Shown one piece after another: positions 26,501 to 35,359 of a DNA stretch of 64,000 bases (the first letter of the stretch is position 1; each line of letters opens with the position of its first letter). The stretch is from Agrobacterium vaccinii (GTDB lineage Bacteria > Pseudomonadota > Alphaproteobacteria > Rhizobiales > Rhizobiaceae), in assembly GCF_021310995.1 (NCBI RefSeq), contig NZ_CP054150.1, positions 2,623,501 to 2,687,500 on the forward strand. The letters are read 5' to 3'. The notes beneath the pieces are model-generated. The model was not told where the DNA came from. It ran no database searches and saw only the letters and a list, made by a program, of their open reading frames with translations. The translations under genes and the position numbers were made by a program.

Positions 26501-27190
26501 GTCGTCGGTGTTCAGCCTTTTGGCGGCCGCGGCCTTTCCGGCACCGGACCAAAGGCAGGCGGTCCGCTGTATCTCGGTCGTTTGACGAGACAAGCGCCGC
26601 TGGCCGATCACGGCGTTGCGCAACACGATCCCGCCATCGAGCCGCTTGCCGCATGGCTTGAGGGCAAGGGCGAGACTGGCGCCGCAGAAATCGCGCGCAT
26701 ATCGGCGAGACTGTCGAACCTTGGTTATGAAACGGAACTGCCCGGACCGGTCGGCGAACGCAACCTCTATGCACTTCATCCGCGTGGCGCTGTTCTTCTC
26801 GTGCCGCGAACCATCAAGGGGTTGCTGCCCCAGCTTGCCGCAGCACTTGCCACCGGAAATAGCGTGGTGATCGACAGGGCATCGGGTTTGGAAGATCAGA
26901 TGAGCGGCTTGCCATCCGCCATAGCCACGCGCATCGTCTGGTCAGACGATTGGGCAGCATCAGGCCCCTATGCGGGCGCACTGGTGGAAGGTGATGCGGA
27001 GCGTGTGCGGGTGGTGAATGCGCTGGTGGCCGGTCTATCGGGACCACTCGTTCTGGTTCAGGCGGCTTCGAGTGAAGCCTTCTCTGAGGCCAAACAGCCC
27101 TATAATCTCAACTGGCTGTTGGAAGAAGTATCCGTCAGCGTCAACACCACGGCAGCGGGCGGCAATGCCAGCCTGATGTCCATCGGCTAA
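23516..27190 (+). CDS. putA: Bifunctional proline dehydrogenase / P5C dehydrogenase PutA
   Basis: Oxidises proline to glutamate in two steps with FAD and NAD+, peripheral to the membrane. The protein has 1224 residues from the ATG at 23516 (an in-frame ATG at 23495 is an alternative). The proline dehydrogenase barrel spans about 180-490, with the conserved RRLLENGANSSFVNRIAD at its end; the aldehyde dehydrogenase domain spans about 570-1030 with SPWNFPLAIF, ELGG-equivalent AETGGQNAM and catalytic Cys836 in SAGQRCSALR; a C-terminal domain of about 180 residues follows. No ribbon-helix-helix domain is present, so it is not the autoregulating trifunctional form. Confidence 0.95.
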   Translation: MTGLAAVTENDSAQTIFGDFAPPVGPQSPLRKAITAAYRRSEPECIDALLPDATVTPEQATTIRATARKLVSALRSKAKGTGVEGLVQEYSLSSQEGVALMCLAEALLRIPDAATRDALIRDKIATGDWRSHLGGGRSLFVNAATWGLVITGKLTSTVNDKGLSAALTKLISRAGEPVIRRGVDMAMRMMGEQFVTGQTIGEAINRSKALEAQGFQYSYDMLGEAATTAKDAERYYRDYEQAIHAIGKASAGRGVYGGPGISIKLSALHPRYVRGQAERVMGELLPRVKALMVLAKGYDIGLNIDAEEADRLELSLDLLEAVALDPDLGTWQGLGFVVQAYSRRCPFVLDYIIDLARRSNRRIMVRLVKGAYWDAEIKRAQQDGLEGFPVFTRKVHTDVSYIACARKLLGARDVIFPQFATHNAQSLATIYHLAGPDFKIGDYEFQCLHGMGEPLYSEVVGRRKLDRPCRFYAPVGTHETLLAYLVRRLLENGANSSFVNRIADPDVAIDSLLEDPVAVVSAMPVAGAQHEKIAKPADLYRERRNSGGLDLANEDTLAALSDALSASATMDWKAAPPQASGSTRAVVNPGDHNDLVGFVIEPREEDVTAALKAAAQSTWPQTNVEQRAACLEKAADLMQAKLPVLLGLIMREAGKSAPNAIAEVREAIDFLRYYAQEARRTFGPDQQALGTVVCISPWNFPLAIFIGQVAAALVAGNTVLAKPAEETPLIAAEGVRLLHEAGVPADAVQLLPGDGKTGGLLVGAEETAGVMFTGSTEVARLIQKQLSKRVLGNGQPIPLIAETGGQNAMIVDSSALAEQVVADVIASAFDSAGQRCSALRVLCLQDDVAEKTLTMLKGALHELRIGRTDRLSVDVGPVITQEAKDNIEKHIEAMRALGNRIEQITLTGETGKGTFVPPTIIELKSLSDLKHEVFGPVLHVIRFQREKLDRLIDDINATGYGLTFGLHTRLDTTIAHVLSRVKAGNLYVNRNIIGAVVGVQPFGGRGLSGTGPKAGGPLYLGRLTRQAPLADHGVAQHDPAIEPLAAWLEGKGETGAAEIARISARLSNLGYETELPGPVGERNLYALHPRGAVLLVPRTIKGLLPQLAAALATGNSVVIDRASGLEDQMSGLPSAIATRIVWSDDWAASGPYAGALVEGDAERVRVVNALVAGLSGPLVLVQAASSEAFSEAKQPYNLNWLLEEVSVSVNTTAAGGNASLMSIG

Positions 27191-27194
27191 AACC

Positions 27195-27230
27195 ATCGGC
27201 TGGCGAGACATCCTCGCCAGCCGATCTTTT
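27195..27230. terminator. Bidirectional intrinsic terminator between putA and amaB
   Basis: Perfect 13-bp stem ATCGGCTGGCGAG / CTCGCCAGCCGAT (27195-27207 and 27213-27225) followed by CTTTT, between convergent genes. Confidence 0.88.
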
Positions 27231-27236
27231 CTCTGA

Positions 27237-28772
27237 TTATTCGATATCGAAGGTCACGCCCTGAGCGAGCGGCAGCGCCTTGGAATAGTTCACCGTATTG
27301 GTGGCGCGGCGCATATAGGCCTTCCAAGCGTCAGAGCCGGATTCACGACCGCCACCGGTTTCCTTCTCACCACCGAAAGCACCACCGATTTCCGCGCCCG
27401 ATGTGCCGATGTTGACATTGGCGATGCCGCAATCGGAACCATCAGCCGCGAGGAAGCGCTCGGCTTCCTGAAGGTCGCGGGTGAAGATAGAGGATGAAAG
27501 GCCGGCGGCAACGGCATTATGGTCTGCGACGGCCTGATCGAAATCGCTGTATTTCATCACATAGAGAATGGGTGCAAAGGTTTCTTCAAGCACAGGACCT
27601 GCCTGCTTCGGCATTTCGACCAATGCTGGCTTCACATAATACGCCGTGTCCTTGCCAGCCTCAGTAACGCGCTCGCCACCGGCGACGACGCCACCGTGGG
27701 CCTTGGCCTCTTCCAATGCCTTCTGCATGCCATCGAAAGCCGCCTTATCGACCAGCGGGCCAACGAGTGCCGAAGTCTCAAGCGGATTGCCGATGGAAAC
27801 GGAGGCATAAGCCTTCTTCAGGCGCGGAACGAGCTGGTCATAGACGCTGTCATGCACGAAGAGACGACGAAGCGTGGTGCAACGCTGACCGGCAGTGCCC
27901 ATGGCACCGAAGGCGATGGCGCGCAGGGCCATGTCGAGATCGGCAGACGGGCAAACGATACCGGCATTGTTGCCGCCGAGTTCCAGAATGGAGCGAGCAA
28001 AACGCTTGGCCAGACGCGGGCCAACATCACGACCCATGCGGGTCGAGCCGGTGGCGGAAACGAGCGGCACCTTGGGATGATCGACCAGCGCTTCACCCAC
28101 GGTACGGTCACCGATGATGACCTGGCTTAGGCCTTCAGGCGCATCTGCAAAGCGGGCGATGGCACGCTCGAAAATGCCCTGCACGGCAAGCGCCGTCAGA
28201 GGTGTCTTTTCCGATGGCTTCCAGACGACCGAGTTGCCGCACACCATGGCAAGGGCTGCATTCCATGCCCAGACAGCGACCGGGAAGTTGAAGGCGGAGA
28301 TGACGCCGACGACACCCAGGGGATGCCAGGTTTCCATCATGCGGTGGCCCGGACGTTCTGTGGCAATCGTCAGGCCGTAAAGCTGGCGCGACAGACCGAC
28401 TGCGAAATCGCAGATGTCGATCATTTCCTGTACTTCGCCAAGACCCTCCGAGGTAATCTTACCGGCTTCCAACGACACCAGACGACCAAGGTCATCTTTC
28501 GAGGCACGCAACTCTTCACCCAGCAGGCGCACGAGTTCACCGCGCTTTGGCGCAGGAACGAGACGCCAGACCTTGAAGGCATCATGGGCCTTGTCGACCA
28601 CGGCTGCGACATCGCCAGCCGAAACCGTCTGCAAATCGGCAACCTTCTCACCGCTGACAGGGCTGAAAGAGGCCATGTCGCCGCCTTGATAATGCTCCGG
28701 CGAAACGCCCATCTTCGCCAGAAGCGCTGCGGCTTCCTTCACGACATCGACTGTGGTTGCTGCTGTGGTCAT
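27237..28772 (-). CDS. amaB: L-piperidine-6-carboxylate / aminoadipate semialdehyde dehydrogenase (ALDH7, antiquitin-like)
   Basis: NAD+-dependent aldehyde dehydrogenase, 511 residues. Active-site Glu264 lies in ILELGGNNAG and nucleophile Cys298 in GTAGQRCTTLRR; the cofactor-site stretch ISAFNFPVAVWAWN near residue 160 and the overall sequence are those of the ALDH7/antiquitin group, which oxidises aminoadipate semialdehyde in lysine catabolism. GGAG precedes the ATG at 28772. The divergent LysR gene is the likely regulator. No other lysine-degradation gene is adjacent, so the exact substrate is inferred from family. Confidence 0.85.
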   Translation of the reverse strand: MTTAATTVDVVKEAAALLAKMGVSPEHYQGGDMASFSPVSGEKVADLQTVSAGDVAAVVDKAHDAFKVWRLVPAPKRGELVRLLGEELRASKDDLGRLVSLEAGKITSEGLGEVQEMIDICDFAVGLSRQLYGLTIATERPGHRMMETWHPLGVVGVISAFNFPVAVWAWNAALAMVCGNSVVWKPSEKTPLTALAVQGIFERAIARFADAPEGLSQVIIGDRTVGEALVDHPKVPLVSATGSTRMGRDVGPRLAKRFARSILELGGNNAGIVCPSADLDMALRAIAFGAMGTAGQRCTTLRRLFVHDSVYDQLVPRLKKAYASVSIGNPLETSALVGPLVDKAAFDGMQKALEEAKAHGGVVAGGERVTEAGKDTAYYVKPALVEMPKQAGPVLEETFAPILYVMKYSDFDQAVADHNAVAAGLSSSIFTRDLQEAERFLAADGSDCGIANVNIGTSGAEIGGAFGGEKETGGGRESGSDAWKAYMRRATNTVNYSKALPLAQGVTFDIE

Positions 28773-28895
28773 GGCAATGGCTCCGTGGTTTCTGAAAGGC
28801 TGGCAAAATAGCCATTTCATTCTCTTTCACGATCATATACGGCTTCTAGAGGCCTTTTCCAATGAGGAAACCACGTAGGTTGATGCGAGAGCGGA

Positions 28896-29798
28896 ATGGA
28901 CACACGCAGACGGCTCGTCCCTGACATCGTCACTTTGCAGGCTTTCGAATGCGCTGCGAGGCACGGCAACTTCACGCGCGCTGCCGAAGAACTCAACCTG
29001 ACGCAAAGCGCCGTCAGCCGTCAGATCAGCGATCTGGAGGCGCAAACCGGCATGCTGCTGTTCGAGCGTATTCGTCGCCGGGTGGTGCTGTCGGAGGCTG
29101 GCCGCAAGTTTTTGCCCGACGTTCAAAGGCTGCTGCACCAGTCCGAGCAACTGATGGTGCGCGCGGTGACCGCCGGTGCGTCCAGCACGTCCCTGTCCAT
29201 CGCGACACTGCCCACCTTCGGCAGCCGGTGGCTGACCCCTCGTCTGCACAAGTTCATGGCCAGCAGACCGGAAACCGTTCTGACTGTGGGATCACGCTCC
29301 CAACCGTTCGATTTCGACGAGGAAGGCTTCGACATCGCCATTCACTACGGCCAGCCGGTCTGGGCCCATGGCACCTGCACTTTCCTCTGCAACGAGGTCA
29401 TCGTGCCGGTTGCAAGCCCAGCACTGCTGGCCATGCGTGCGGTAGAACATCAGGCCGATATGCTCGACGGGCCGCTTCTGCATGTCAGCACGCGCCCCAA
29501 ACTGTGGACGGAGTGGTTCGAGATGAACGGCCTGGCCTCCGATCAGGCCTATCGCGGAAGCCGGTTTGATCAGTTCTCAATGTTGATCGAAGCGGCCATC
29601 AGTGGCCTTGGCTTTGCACTTTTGCCTCGATACCTGATCGAAACAGAGCTAAAATCAGGGCTTTTGCAGGTCATCTTCGACGTGCCGCTGCAGACCGAAA
29701 ACAGCTACTACATCGCCCTGCCCGAGGGCCGGCAGGACAATGCGCTGGCCCGCGCCTTTCAGAACTGGCTTCTGGAGCAGGTCGGAACACCGCTTTAA
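28896..29798 (+). CDS. LysR-family regulator (GcvA-like), divergent from amaB
   Basis: A 300-residue regulator with an N-terminal winged helix-turn-helix (about residues 12-70, ECAARHGNFTRAAEELNLTQ then SAVSRQISDLE) and a substrate-binding domain (about 95-295). The opening VPDIVTLQAFECAARHGNFT is typical of the GcvA-like subgroup in rhizobia. It is divergent from the ALDH7 gene with 123 bases between, the usual position for a LysR activator of that gene. Confidence 0.86.
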   Translation: MDTRRRLVPDIVTLQAFECAARHGNFTRAAEELNLTQSAVSRQISDLEAQTGMLLFERIRRRVVLSEAGRKFLPDVQRLLHQSEQLMVRAVTAGASSTSLSIATLPTFGSRWLTPRLHKFMASRPETVLTVGSRSQPFDFDEEGFDIAIHYGQPVWAHGTCTFLCNEVIVPVASPALLAMRAVEHQADMLDGPLLHVSTRPKLWTEWFEMNGLASDQAYRGSRFDQFSMLIEAAISGLGFALLPRYLIETELKSGLLQVIFDVPLQTENSYYIALPEGRQDNALARAFQNWLLEQVGTPL

Positions 29799-29814
29799 CG
29801 ACGGCGCGTGACAG

Positions 29815-31029
29815 TCAGCACATTTCCGGGTCGATGGTGTAGAGTTCGTGGGCTCTGGCAAATCCGCGTAGCGCAAACCGCCCGATTGACACCATCAAAC
29901 CACGCATATCCTCTGGGCACATGGCCGTGAACTCACGTGACATCACGGTATCTCGATCCACCGATCCGCAAAGACCGCTGATACGGCTGACCATGTTGAC
30001 GGCGGGGCCAACCACGGTGAAATCCAGCCGGTTACGGCTACCGATATTGCCATAGAAAACCTCACCGACATGAAGGCCGAGATAGACATCTGTTGTCGGC
30101 AACCCTTCCATCCTGCGGCGATGGTTGAGAACTGTGAGGTTGGTTCTCATGGTAATTTCTGCCGCCAGCGCCAAAGCACAACCTGATCGCTGATCGGCAT
30201 CGCGAAAGATCGCCAGCACGCCATCGCCGATCAGCTTCAGCACGCTGCCACCATGGGCATGGACCGCGTCGATGACCAGACCGGCATAATCGTTGAGAAA
30301 CGGAATGATCTGATCCGGTTCGGCCCGGTCTGAAATGCCTGTGAAGTCACGCAGGTCCGAAAACCAGAGAACAGCGTCGATCTTTTCGACCTCGCCACGG
30401 GTGATCGTGCCACTCATGACCTTGCGACCAGCATCGCGGCCCAGATAAAGATCACTGATGGTGCCGATGATGCGAACGCAACAGGCCGCTTTGAAGGCTA
30501 GCGCCAGCGTGGGCAAAAGCATGCGCAAGGCCGCAAGCTCGTCGTCGTGAAAGCCTTCGGGATGTCGCGTCAGCCACTGCGAGTAAAAGGCGTTCATTTC
30601 GCCGATGCTGCCCCGATCCGTAAAGCGGTGGATCGTAGCCAGATAATCCGTGTGCCCGGCGTCGCGCAGTTCGGCAAGTTTCGGAAACGTCATCTCCTCA
30701 CCGAGGTAAAAGCGGTGTCGTGCCTCATGCGCATCTTCCTTTATGAGGTGGAAGAAGACAGAGCTTTCCCAGGCCTCCCGCGCCTTGCCGTCATCGGTGA
30801 AATCATAAACGCTAGAGGATTCGAACGCGTCATGGCTATCCCAGCGAAAGGCATGGCCTTCAAAATCGGGGTGCAGCGTGTCCATGAGAATGAGTGCCGA
30901 AGAAATCGAAATGCCCGCCGCATTGCACCGCTCGCAAAAGCCAGACAGCATGGCTTCCTCGCCCAGCCCCTCATAGCCCTGCTGCGACAGCCAGAGTGAA
31001 ATTTCCGAAAGGCTGGATTGCTGGATCAT
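29815..31029 (-). CDS. Class III adenylate/guanylate cyclase
   Basis: A 404-residue soluble protein. The C-terminal cyclase domain (about 215-385) shows the metal-binding segment VLWFSDLRDFTGISD, LKLIGDGVLAIF, and a later FTVVGPAVNMVSRI, as in the rhizobial multi-copy cyclases. The N-terminal ~200 residues have no recognised domain; an atypical sensor is likely. It is convergent with the LysR gene (16 bases apart). Rhizobia carry many such cyclases, and the signal sensed here cannot be deduced. Confidence 0.87.
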   Translation of the reverse strand: MIQQSSLSEISLWLSQQGYEGLGEEAMLSGFCERCNAAGISISSALILMDTLHPDFEGHAFRWDSHDAFESSSVYDFTDDGKAREAWESSVFFHLIKEDAHEARHRFYLGEEMTFPKLAELRDAGHTDYLATIHRFTDRGSIGEMNAFYSQWLTRHPEGFHDDELAALRMLLPTLALAFKAACCVRIIGTISDLYLGRDAGRKVMSGTITRGEVEKIDAVLWFSDLRDFTGISDRAEPDQIIPFLNDYAGLVIDAVHAHGGSVLKLIGDGVLAIFRDADQRSGCALALAAEITMRTNLTVLNHRRRMEGLPTTDVYLGLHVGEVFYGNIGSRNRLDFTVVGPAVNMVSRISGLCGSVDRDTVMSREFTAMCPEDMRGLMVSIGRFALRGFARAHELYTIDPEMC

Positions 31030-31264
31030 GGATATCGTTTTTTCCCTGAAATAAGCAGCAGAAGATATATTAGATCAACGCATCACAAGCCCTGCGGTGC
31101 CTTGGTATCGTCTTCATTTACAACAATTTCTTGAAATCGTCCGTTGAAAACCGGCTGCACGCTTGGCCCCGACACAGAAGGCGGATAAACAGCTACGCAA
31201 ATTGCTGTCTGACGCGCAGTGCGGTTGCATCTATCCGCCTGCCCTCGTGCCGAAAGGTTTTTCA

Positions 31265-32572
31265 ATGCGTATTGTCATGATTGGTTCTGGTTACGTCGGA
31301 CTGGTTTCAGGGGCCTGTTTTGCGGATTTCGGTCATGACGTGATCTGCGTCGACAAGATGCCGGAGAAAATCGAGGCGCTGAAAAATGGACAGATACCGA
31401 TTTTCGAGCCCGGCCTGGATGCCATCGTTGCCAGCAACGCCAAAGCGGGCCGTCTATCGTTCACGACCGAACTGAAAAGTGCCGTCGCCGATGCTGACGT
31501 GGTGTTCATTGCGGTCGGCACGCCATCGCGCCGTGGCGATGGCCATGCGGATTTGGGCTATGTCTATGCTGCCGCAAAGGAAATCGCGGCTGCCGTCACC
31601 GGTTTTACCGTCATCGTCACCAAATCAACCGTGCCGGTCGGCACCGGTGACGAGGTCGAGCGCATCATCCGCGAGGAAAACCCGAGCGCCGATATCGCCG
31701 TCGTCTCCAACCCGGAATTCCTGCGTGAGGGTGCCGCCATCGACGACTTCAAGCGCCCTGACCGTATCGTCGTCGGCCTGTCCGACGAACGCGCCCGGCC
31801 TGTGATGACCGAGGTCTATCGCCCGCTCTACCTCAACCAGTCGCCGCTGCTGTTTACCACGCGCCGCACGTCGGAACTAATCAAATACGCCGCCAACGCC
31901 TTCCTTGCCATGAAGATCACCTTCATCAACGAAATGGCCGATCTCTGTGAAAAAGTCGGTGGCGATATTCAGGATGTGTCGCGCGGTATCGGTCTCGATG
32001 GCCGTATCGGTGCGAAGTTTCTGCATGCCGGTCCCGGTTACGGCGGCTCGTGCTTTCCCAAGGACACGCTGGCGCTGGCCAAGACCGCACAGGATTATGA
32101 CAGCCCAGTGCGCCTCATCGAAACGACCATTGCCGTCAATGACACCCGCAAGCGCGCCATGGGTCGCAAGGTCATTGCCGCCGTGGGCGGTGATATCAGA
32201 GGCAAGAAGGTTGCGGTTCTCGGCCTCACCTTCAAGCCGAACACCGACGACATGCGCGACAGCCCAGCAATTGCCGTCGTCCAGACCTTGCAGGACGCAG
32301 GCGCGAAGGTGACGGGTTATGATCCCGAAGGCATGGCCAATGCGCGTCCCTTGATGGAAGGCATCGACTATGCCGCAGGTCCCTATGAGGCGGCTGAGGG
32401 CGCCGATGCGGTGGTGATCGTGACCGAGTGGAACCAGTTTCGCGCGCTCGATCTCGACCGTCTGAAATCGATCATGACCTCGCCTGTCCTCGTTGACCTG
32501 CGCAACATTTACCGCCCGGACGAAGTGACCGCGCACGGCTTCACCTATGCCGGCATCGGCCGTCCATCGTAA
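31265..32572 (+). CDS. ugd: UDP-glucose 6-dehydrogenase
   Basis: Converts UDP-glucose to UDP-glucuronate with two NAD+, 435 residues. The Rossmann motif [10 protein letters not shown] is at 7-16, the central [10 protein letters not shown] at 121-130, and catalytic Cys263 lies in [12 protein letters not shown]. The start is the ATG at 31265 after an AAAGG; the longer reading frame upstream is not family-like. It is followed after 13 bases by an epimerase acting on UDP-glucuronate, the same pair as rkpK-lpsL in Sinorhizobium, so both feed cell-surface polysaccharide synthesis. Confidence 0.95.
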   Translation: MRIVMIGSGYVGLVSGACFADFGHDVICVDKMPEKIEALKNGQIPIFEPGLDAIVASNAKAGRLSFTTELKSAVADADVVFIAVGTPSRRGDGHADLGYVYAAAKEIAAAVTGFTVIVTKSTVPVGTGDEVERIIREENPSADIAVVSNPEFLREGAAIDDFKRPDRIVVGLSDERARPVMTEVYRPLYLNQSPLLFTTRRTSELIKYAANAFLAMKITFINEMADLCEKVGGDIQDVSRGIGLDGRIGAKFLHAGPGYGGSCFPKDTLALAKTAQDYDSPVRLIETTIAVNDTRKRAMGRKVIAAVGGDIRGKKVAVLGLTFKPNTDDMRDSPAIAVVQTLQDAGAKVTGYDPEGMANARPLMEGIDYAAGPYEAAEGADAVVIVTEWNQFRALDLDRLKSIMTSPVLVDLRNIYRPDEVTAHGFTYAGIGRPS

Positions 32573-32585
32573 GCGAGGCGAAAAC

Positions 32586-33602
32586 ATGCGATATCTGATC
32601 ACCGGAACGGCGGGTTTCATCGGTTTTCATCTGGCAAAGCGTTTGCTGGATGACGGCCATTTCGTGGTCGGCTTCGATGGCATGACGCAATATTACGATG
32701 TGGCGCTGAAGGAAAAACGCCACGCCATTCTGGCCCGCTCCAACGGCTTCAAAGCGCAGATCGGCATGCTGGAAGATGTCGATGCGCTGAACCGTGCCGC
32801 TGATCTCGCCGAGCCGGAAGTGATCATCCACCTCGCCGCGCAGGCGGGCGTTCGCTACAGCATCGATTGCCCGAAGGATTATGTCAGCTCCAACCTCATC
32901 GGCTCTTGGAATATTTTGGAGCTGGCGAAGAATTTGCAGCCCAAGCACCTGCTGCTTGCCTCGACATCCTCGATCTACGGCTCGAATGAAAAAGTGCCCT
33001 TCGCCGAAAGCGACCGCGCCGACGAGCCGATGACGATTTACGCTGCCACCAAGAAATCCATGGAACTGATGGCGCATAGCTACGCGCATCTGCACAAGGT
33101 GCCGACGACAGCCTTCCGCTTTTTCACAGTCTATGGCCCGTGGGGTCGCCCTGACATGGCACTGTTCAAATTCGTGGATGCGATCTTGAAGGGCCAGCCC
33201 ATCGACATTTACGGCGAAGGCAAGATGAGCCGTGACTTCACCTATATCGACGATCTGGTCGAAGGCATCGTCAGGCTCAGCCATATCGAGCCATCAGAAG
33301 ACAATCGCGTCACGGCTGAAGGCGTGACCGACACGCTGTCGAAGCACGCGCCGTTCCGCGTCGTCAACATTGGGGGCGGACAACCGGTGGAGCTGATGCG
33401 CTTTGTCGAGACCGTCGAAAACGTTCTCGGCCAGAAGGCCATCCGCAACATGCTGCCGATGCAGCAGGGCGACGTGCCACGCACCTTTGCTTCCCCTGAC
33501 CTGCTGCGCGCGCTGACCGGCTATGCGCCGGAAATTAATATTGAAACCGGCGTTGCCGCCTTCGTGGACTGGTATCGCAACTGGCAATCCGGCAAGGCCT
33601 GA
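32586..33602 (+). CDS. lpsL: UDP-glucuronate 4-epimerase (LpsL-like)
   Basis: Short-chain dehydrogenase-type epimerase making UDP-galacturonate, 338 residues. NAD motif GTAGFIG at 7-13; catalytic Ser in [10 protein letters not shown] (123-132) and Tyr152-x3-Lys156 (IYAATKKS); RDFTYIDD near 218. Galacturonate is a known component of rhizobial lipopolysaccharide cores and lipid A. The second position after ugd gives a two-step route from UDP-glucose to UDP-galacturonate in one operon. Confidence 0.9.
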   Translation: MRYLITGTAGFIGFHLAKRLLDDGHFVVGFDGMTQYYDVALKEKRHAILARSNGFKAQIGMLEDVDALNRAADLAEPEVIIHLAAQAGVRYSIDCPKDYVSSNLIGSWNILELAKNLQPKHLLLASTSSIYGSNEKVPFAESDRADEPMTIYAATKKSMELMAHSYAHLHKVPTTAFRFFTVYGPWGRPDMALFKFVDAILKGQPIDIYGEGKMSRDFTYIDDLVEGIVRLSHIEPSEDNRVTAEGVTDTLSKHAPFRVVNIGGGQPVELMRFVETVENVLGQKAIRNMLPMQQGDVPRTFASPDLLRALTGYAPEINIETGVAAFVDWYRNWQSGKA

Positions 33603-33632
33603 TCTCTCAGGCTGCCGGATTTTCGGTAAGTT

Positions 33633-33944
33633 TTAGCTGTTTGCCTCTTCACCCTCACCGGCCTGCAACAAGCGGGTCAGTTCGGCGCAATTCGGGTCGT
33701 TTGCATCCAGCAACTGTACCGGCGATGTCCAGCCGAGCGTATAGCCAGCCGCTGTGGCGATTGCCCAAGACGGGTCTTCGCCTGCGCGCTGAAGCAGCTT
33801 GGGGCCCTGCGCCGAGATACATTGCTGCGATTGCTGGATGGATTGGGCCGATGCATTTGCGCCTTGCATACGCTCCTGCACATCGGCCTGAATGGGGTTG
33901 AGGACGAAAAGCGTGATGAACCATGCGGCAATATCGGAAAGCAT
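33633..33944 (-). CDS. Hypothetical membrane-anchored or exported protein
   Basis: A 103-residue protein I do not recognise. It opens with a hydrophobic segment (MLSDIAAWFITLFVLNPIQ), either a signal anchor or an uncleaved signal, followed by a polar region rich in Gln/Ala with two cysteines (QQCIS and DPNCAE), which could form a disulfide if periplasmic. AGAGG precedes the ATG at spacing 6. It is convergent with lpsL. An 8-bp inverted repeat at 33968-33990 lies 24 bases before the start. Confidence 0.65.
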   Translation of the reverse strand: MLSDIAAWFITLFVLNPIQADVQERMQGANASAQSIQQSQQCISAQGPKLLQRAGEDPSWAIATAAGYTLGWTSPVQLLDANDPNCAELTRLLQAGEGEEANS

Positions 33945-33967
33945 AAAAAACCTCTGCACTCAGCGAA

Positions 33968-33990
33968 GATGTCGGGAAAGGTCCGACATC
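33968..33990. repeat. Inverted repeat upstream of the hypothetical gene
   Basis: GATGTCGG (33968-33975) and CCGACATC (33983-33990), a perfect 8-bp stem with a 7-base loop. No T-run follows on either strand, so a terminator is unlikely; it could be an operator or a leader hairpin of the gene starting at 33944. Confidence 0.55.
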
Positions 33991-34124
33991 GTGAAAGCGC
34001 CGAGACTTTCACCAGAGGGGCCCGGACCAGCGGGTTGATCCAGATGTGGGAGCGGTTCTGCCCAATTCAAGAGACGCGCAACCGATTTCAGCTCCGCGTC
34101 CTGTTCTCTAGTGAATTGACGGTC

Positions 34125-34568
34125 TCACAGCTTCGTTGCGGCGTCGATCAGCGCATCGAAACGCGGCTTGGCGCGCGCAGGATGAGCAACCGATCTATAG
34201 GTCTCCGGCAAAGCCGCATCGCCGACCTTGATCAGCATCACCATGCCCATGCCGTAGTGCGGAGAGCATTTGATGCCGTAATAGCCATCATGGTCGAAGC
34301 TGACCTCCAGCTCTTCGTTGATCTTGCCCTTGAAGCCTTGGGCACCCTCGGGAACCATGCCGTCGATGGTCGCCGCATTGTGGCTCTTGTGGGTAGCGAT
34401 GAACTTGACCTTGTCGCCCGGTTTCAGGTGGAGAAAATCCGGCTCGAACACCATCGAACCCTTCTGCCCCTGATTGAGCATCTTCACCTCGAAGGTTTCG
34501 GCAAAAGACGGCGTACCCACAAGAAAGCAGAGCAACAGCGTGGCAAGGAAAATTCTGCGTCCGTTCAT
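34125..34568 (-). CDS. Pseudoazurin (blue copper protein)
   Basis: Periplasmic type-1 copper electron carrier, 147 residues with a Sec signal (1-23, ending SFA). The copper ligands are visible: His in THKSHNAAT near residue 63 and the Cys-x2-His-x4-Met set in KCSPHYGMGM near 103-112. Pseudoazurins usually donate electrons to copper nitrite reductase or related enzymes; none is in this window. Its ATG overlaps the end of the ABC ATPase gene by 4 bases (ATGA), so it is the last gene of a cobalamin-riboswitch operon, an unexpected partner. Confidence 0.9.
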   Translation of the reverse strand: MNGRRIFLATLLLCFLVGTPSFAETFEVKMLNQGQKGSMVFEPDFLHLKPGDKVKFIATHKSHNAATIDGMVPEGAQGFKGKINEELEVSFDHDGYYGIKCSPHYGMGMVMLIKVGDAALPETYRSVAHPARAKPRFDALIDAATKL

Positions 34569-35359
34569 GATGCGGTCCTTGGAATGGCGTTGGTGGCATC
34601 GCGTGGAGGCCGGTACCGGATGTGGCAGCTATCGTCGTCTTCCCGTTCCACATCCACCTCCACGCCGAAGACATCGGCGATCAAATCAGCGGTAAAAACG
34701 GTGCAGGGGCGGCCCAGCGCAACGAGCTGCCCGCCTTTCATCACGGCGACGCGGTCGCAGAACATGGCGGCGTGGTTGAGGTCGTGGAGAGCAGCGGCAA
34801 CCGTCAAGCGCTGCTTGCGCACCAGATGCAGCAAGGCGATCTGGTGGCCGATATCCAGATGGTTCGTCGGTTCGTCCAGCAGCAGAATGTCTGGCTTTTG
34901 CGCCAGCGCACGGGCGATGTGCAGCCGTTGCCGCTCCCCGCCTGATAAGGTGTGCCACATGCGCCGTGCGAGATGCTGCGCATCGACATCCAACAATGCT
35001 TGATCGACAATGGCATCATCGGCAGCGGACCATGGCGATAACGCTCCAATATGCGGTGTGCGACCAAGCTCCACGGCCTGACGGGCATCGATCCGCTCCT
35101 GCGTTTCCGCCTGCTGTTCGACCAGCGCGATGTGCCGCGCGATATCGCGGCGGTTGAGGCTGTGAATAGGCTTACCGTCCAACGACACATCGCCGGAACG
35201 CGGTTTTTTCAGGCCGCAGAGAAGCGACATCAGGCTCGTCTTACCAGAACCGTTTGGGCCGACGATTCCCAGAAACTCACCCGGAATGACGTCAAGGCTG
35301 ACATTCCTGACAATTTCAGTGCCACCGGCAGCCCAGCAGAGATTTCGTGCCGAAAGCAT
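34565..35359 (-). CDS. btuD: ABC importer ATPase, cobalamin/siderophore type
   Basis: A 264-residue ATPase of the FecCD/BtuCD class. Walker A GPNGSGKTS near residue 34, signature TLSGGERQRLHIARAL near 137, Walker B ILLLDEPTNHLDIG near 159, switch His in ALHDLNHA. The ATG overlaps the permease stop by one base (TAATG). Assignment to cobalamin rather than iron-siderophore uptake rests on the riboswitch before the operon; the protein sequence alone does not separate the two. Confidence 0.87.
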   Translation of the reverse strand: MLSARNLCWAAGGTEIVRNVSLDVIPGEFLGIVGPNGSGKTSLMSLLCGLKKPRSGDVSLDGKPIHSLNRRDIARHIALVEQQAETQERIDARQAVELGRTPHIGALSPWSAADDAIVDQALLDVDAQHLARRMWHTLSGGERQRLHIARALAQKPDILLLDEPTNHLDIGHQIALLHLVRKQRLTVAAALHDLNHAAMFCDRVAVMKGGQLVALGRPCTVFTADLIADVFGVEVDVEREDDDSCHIRYRPPRDATNAIPRTAS

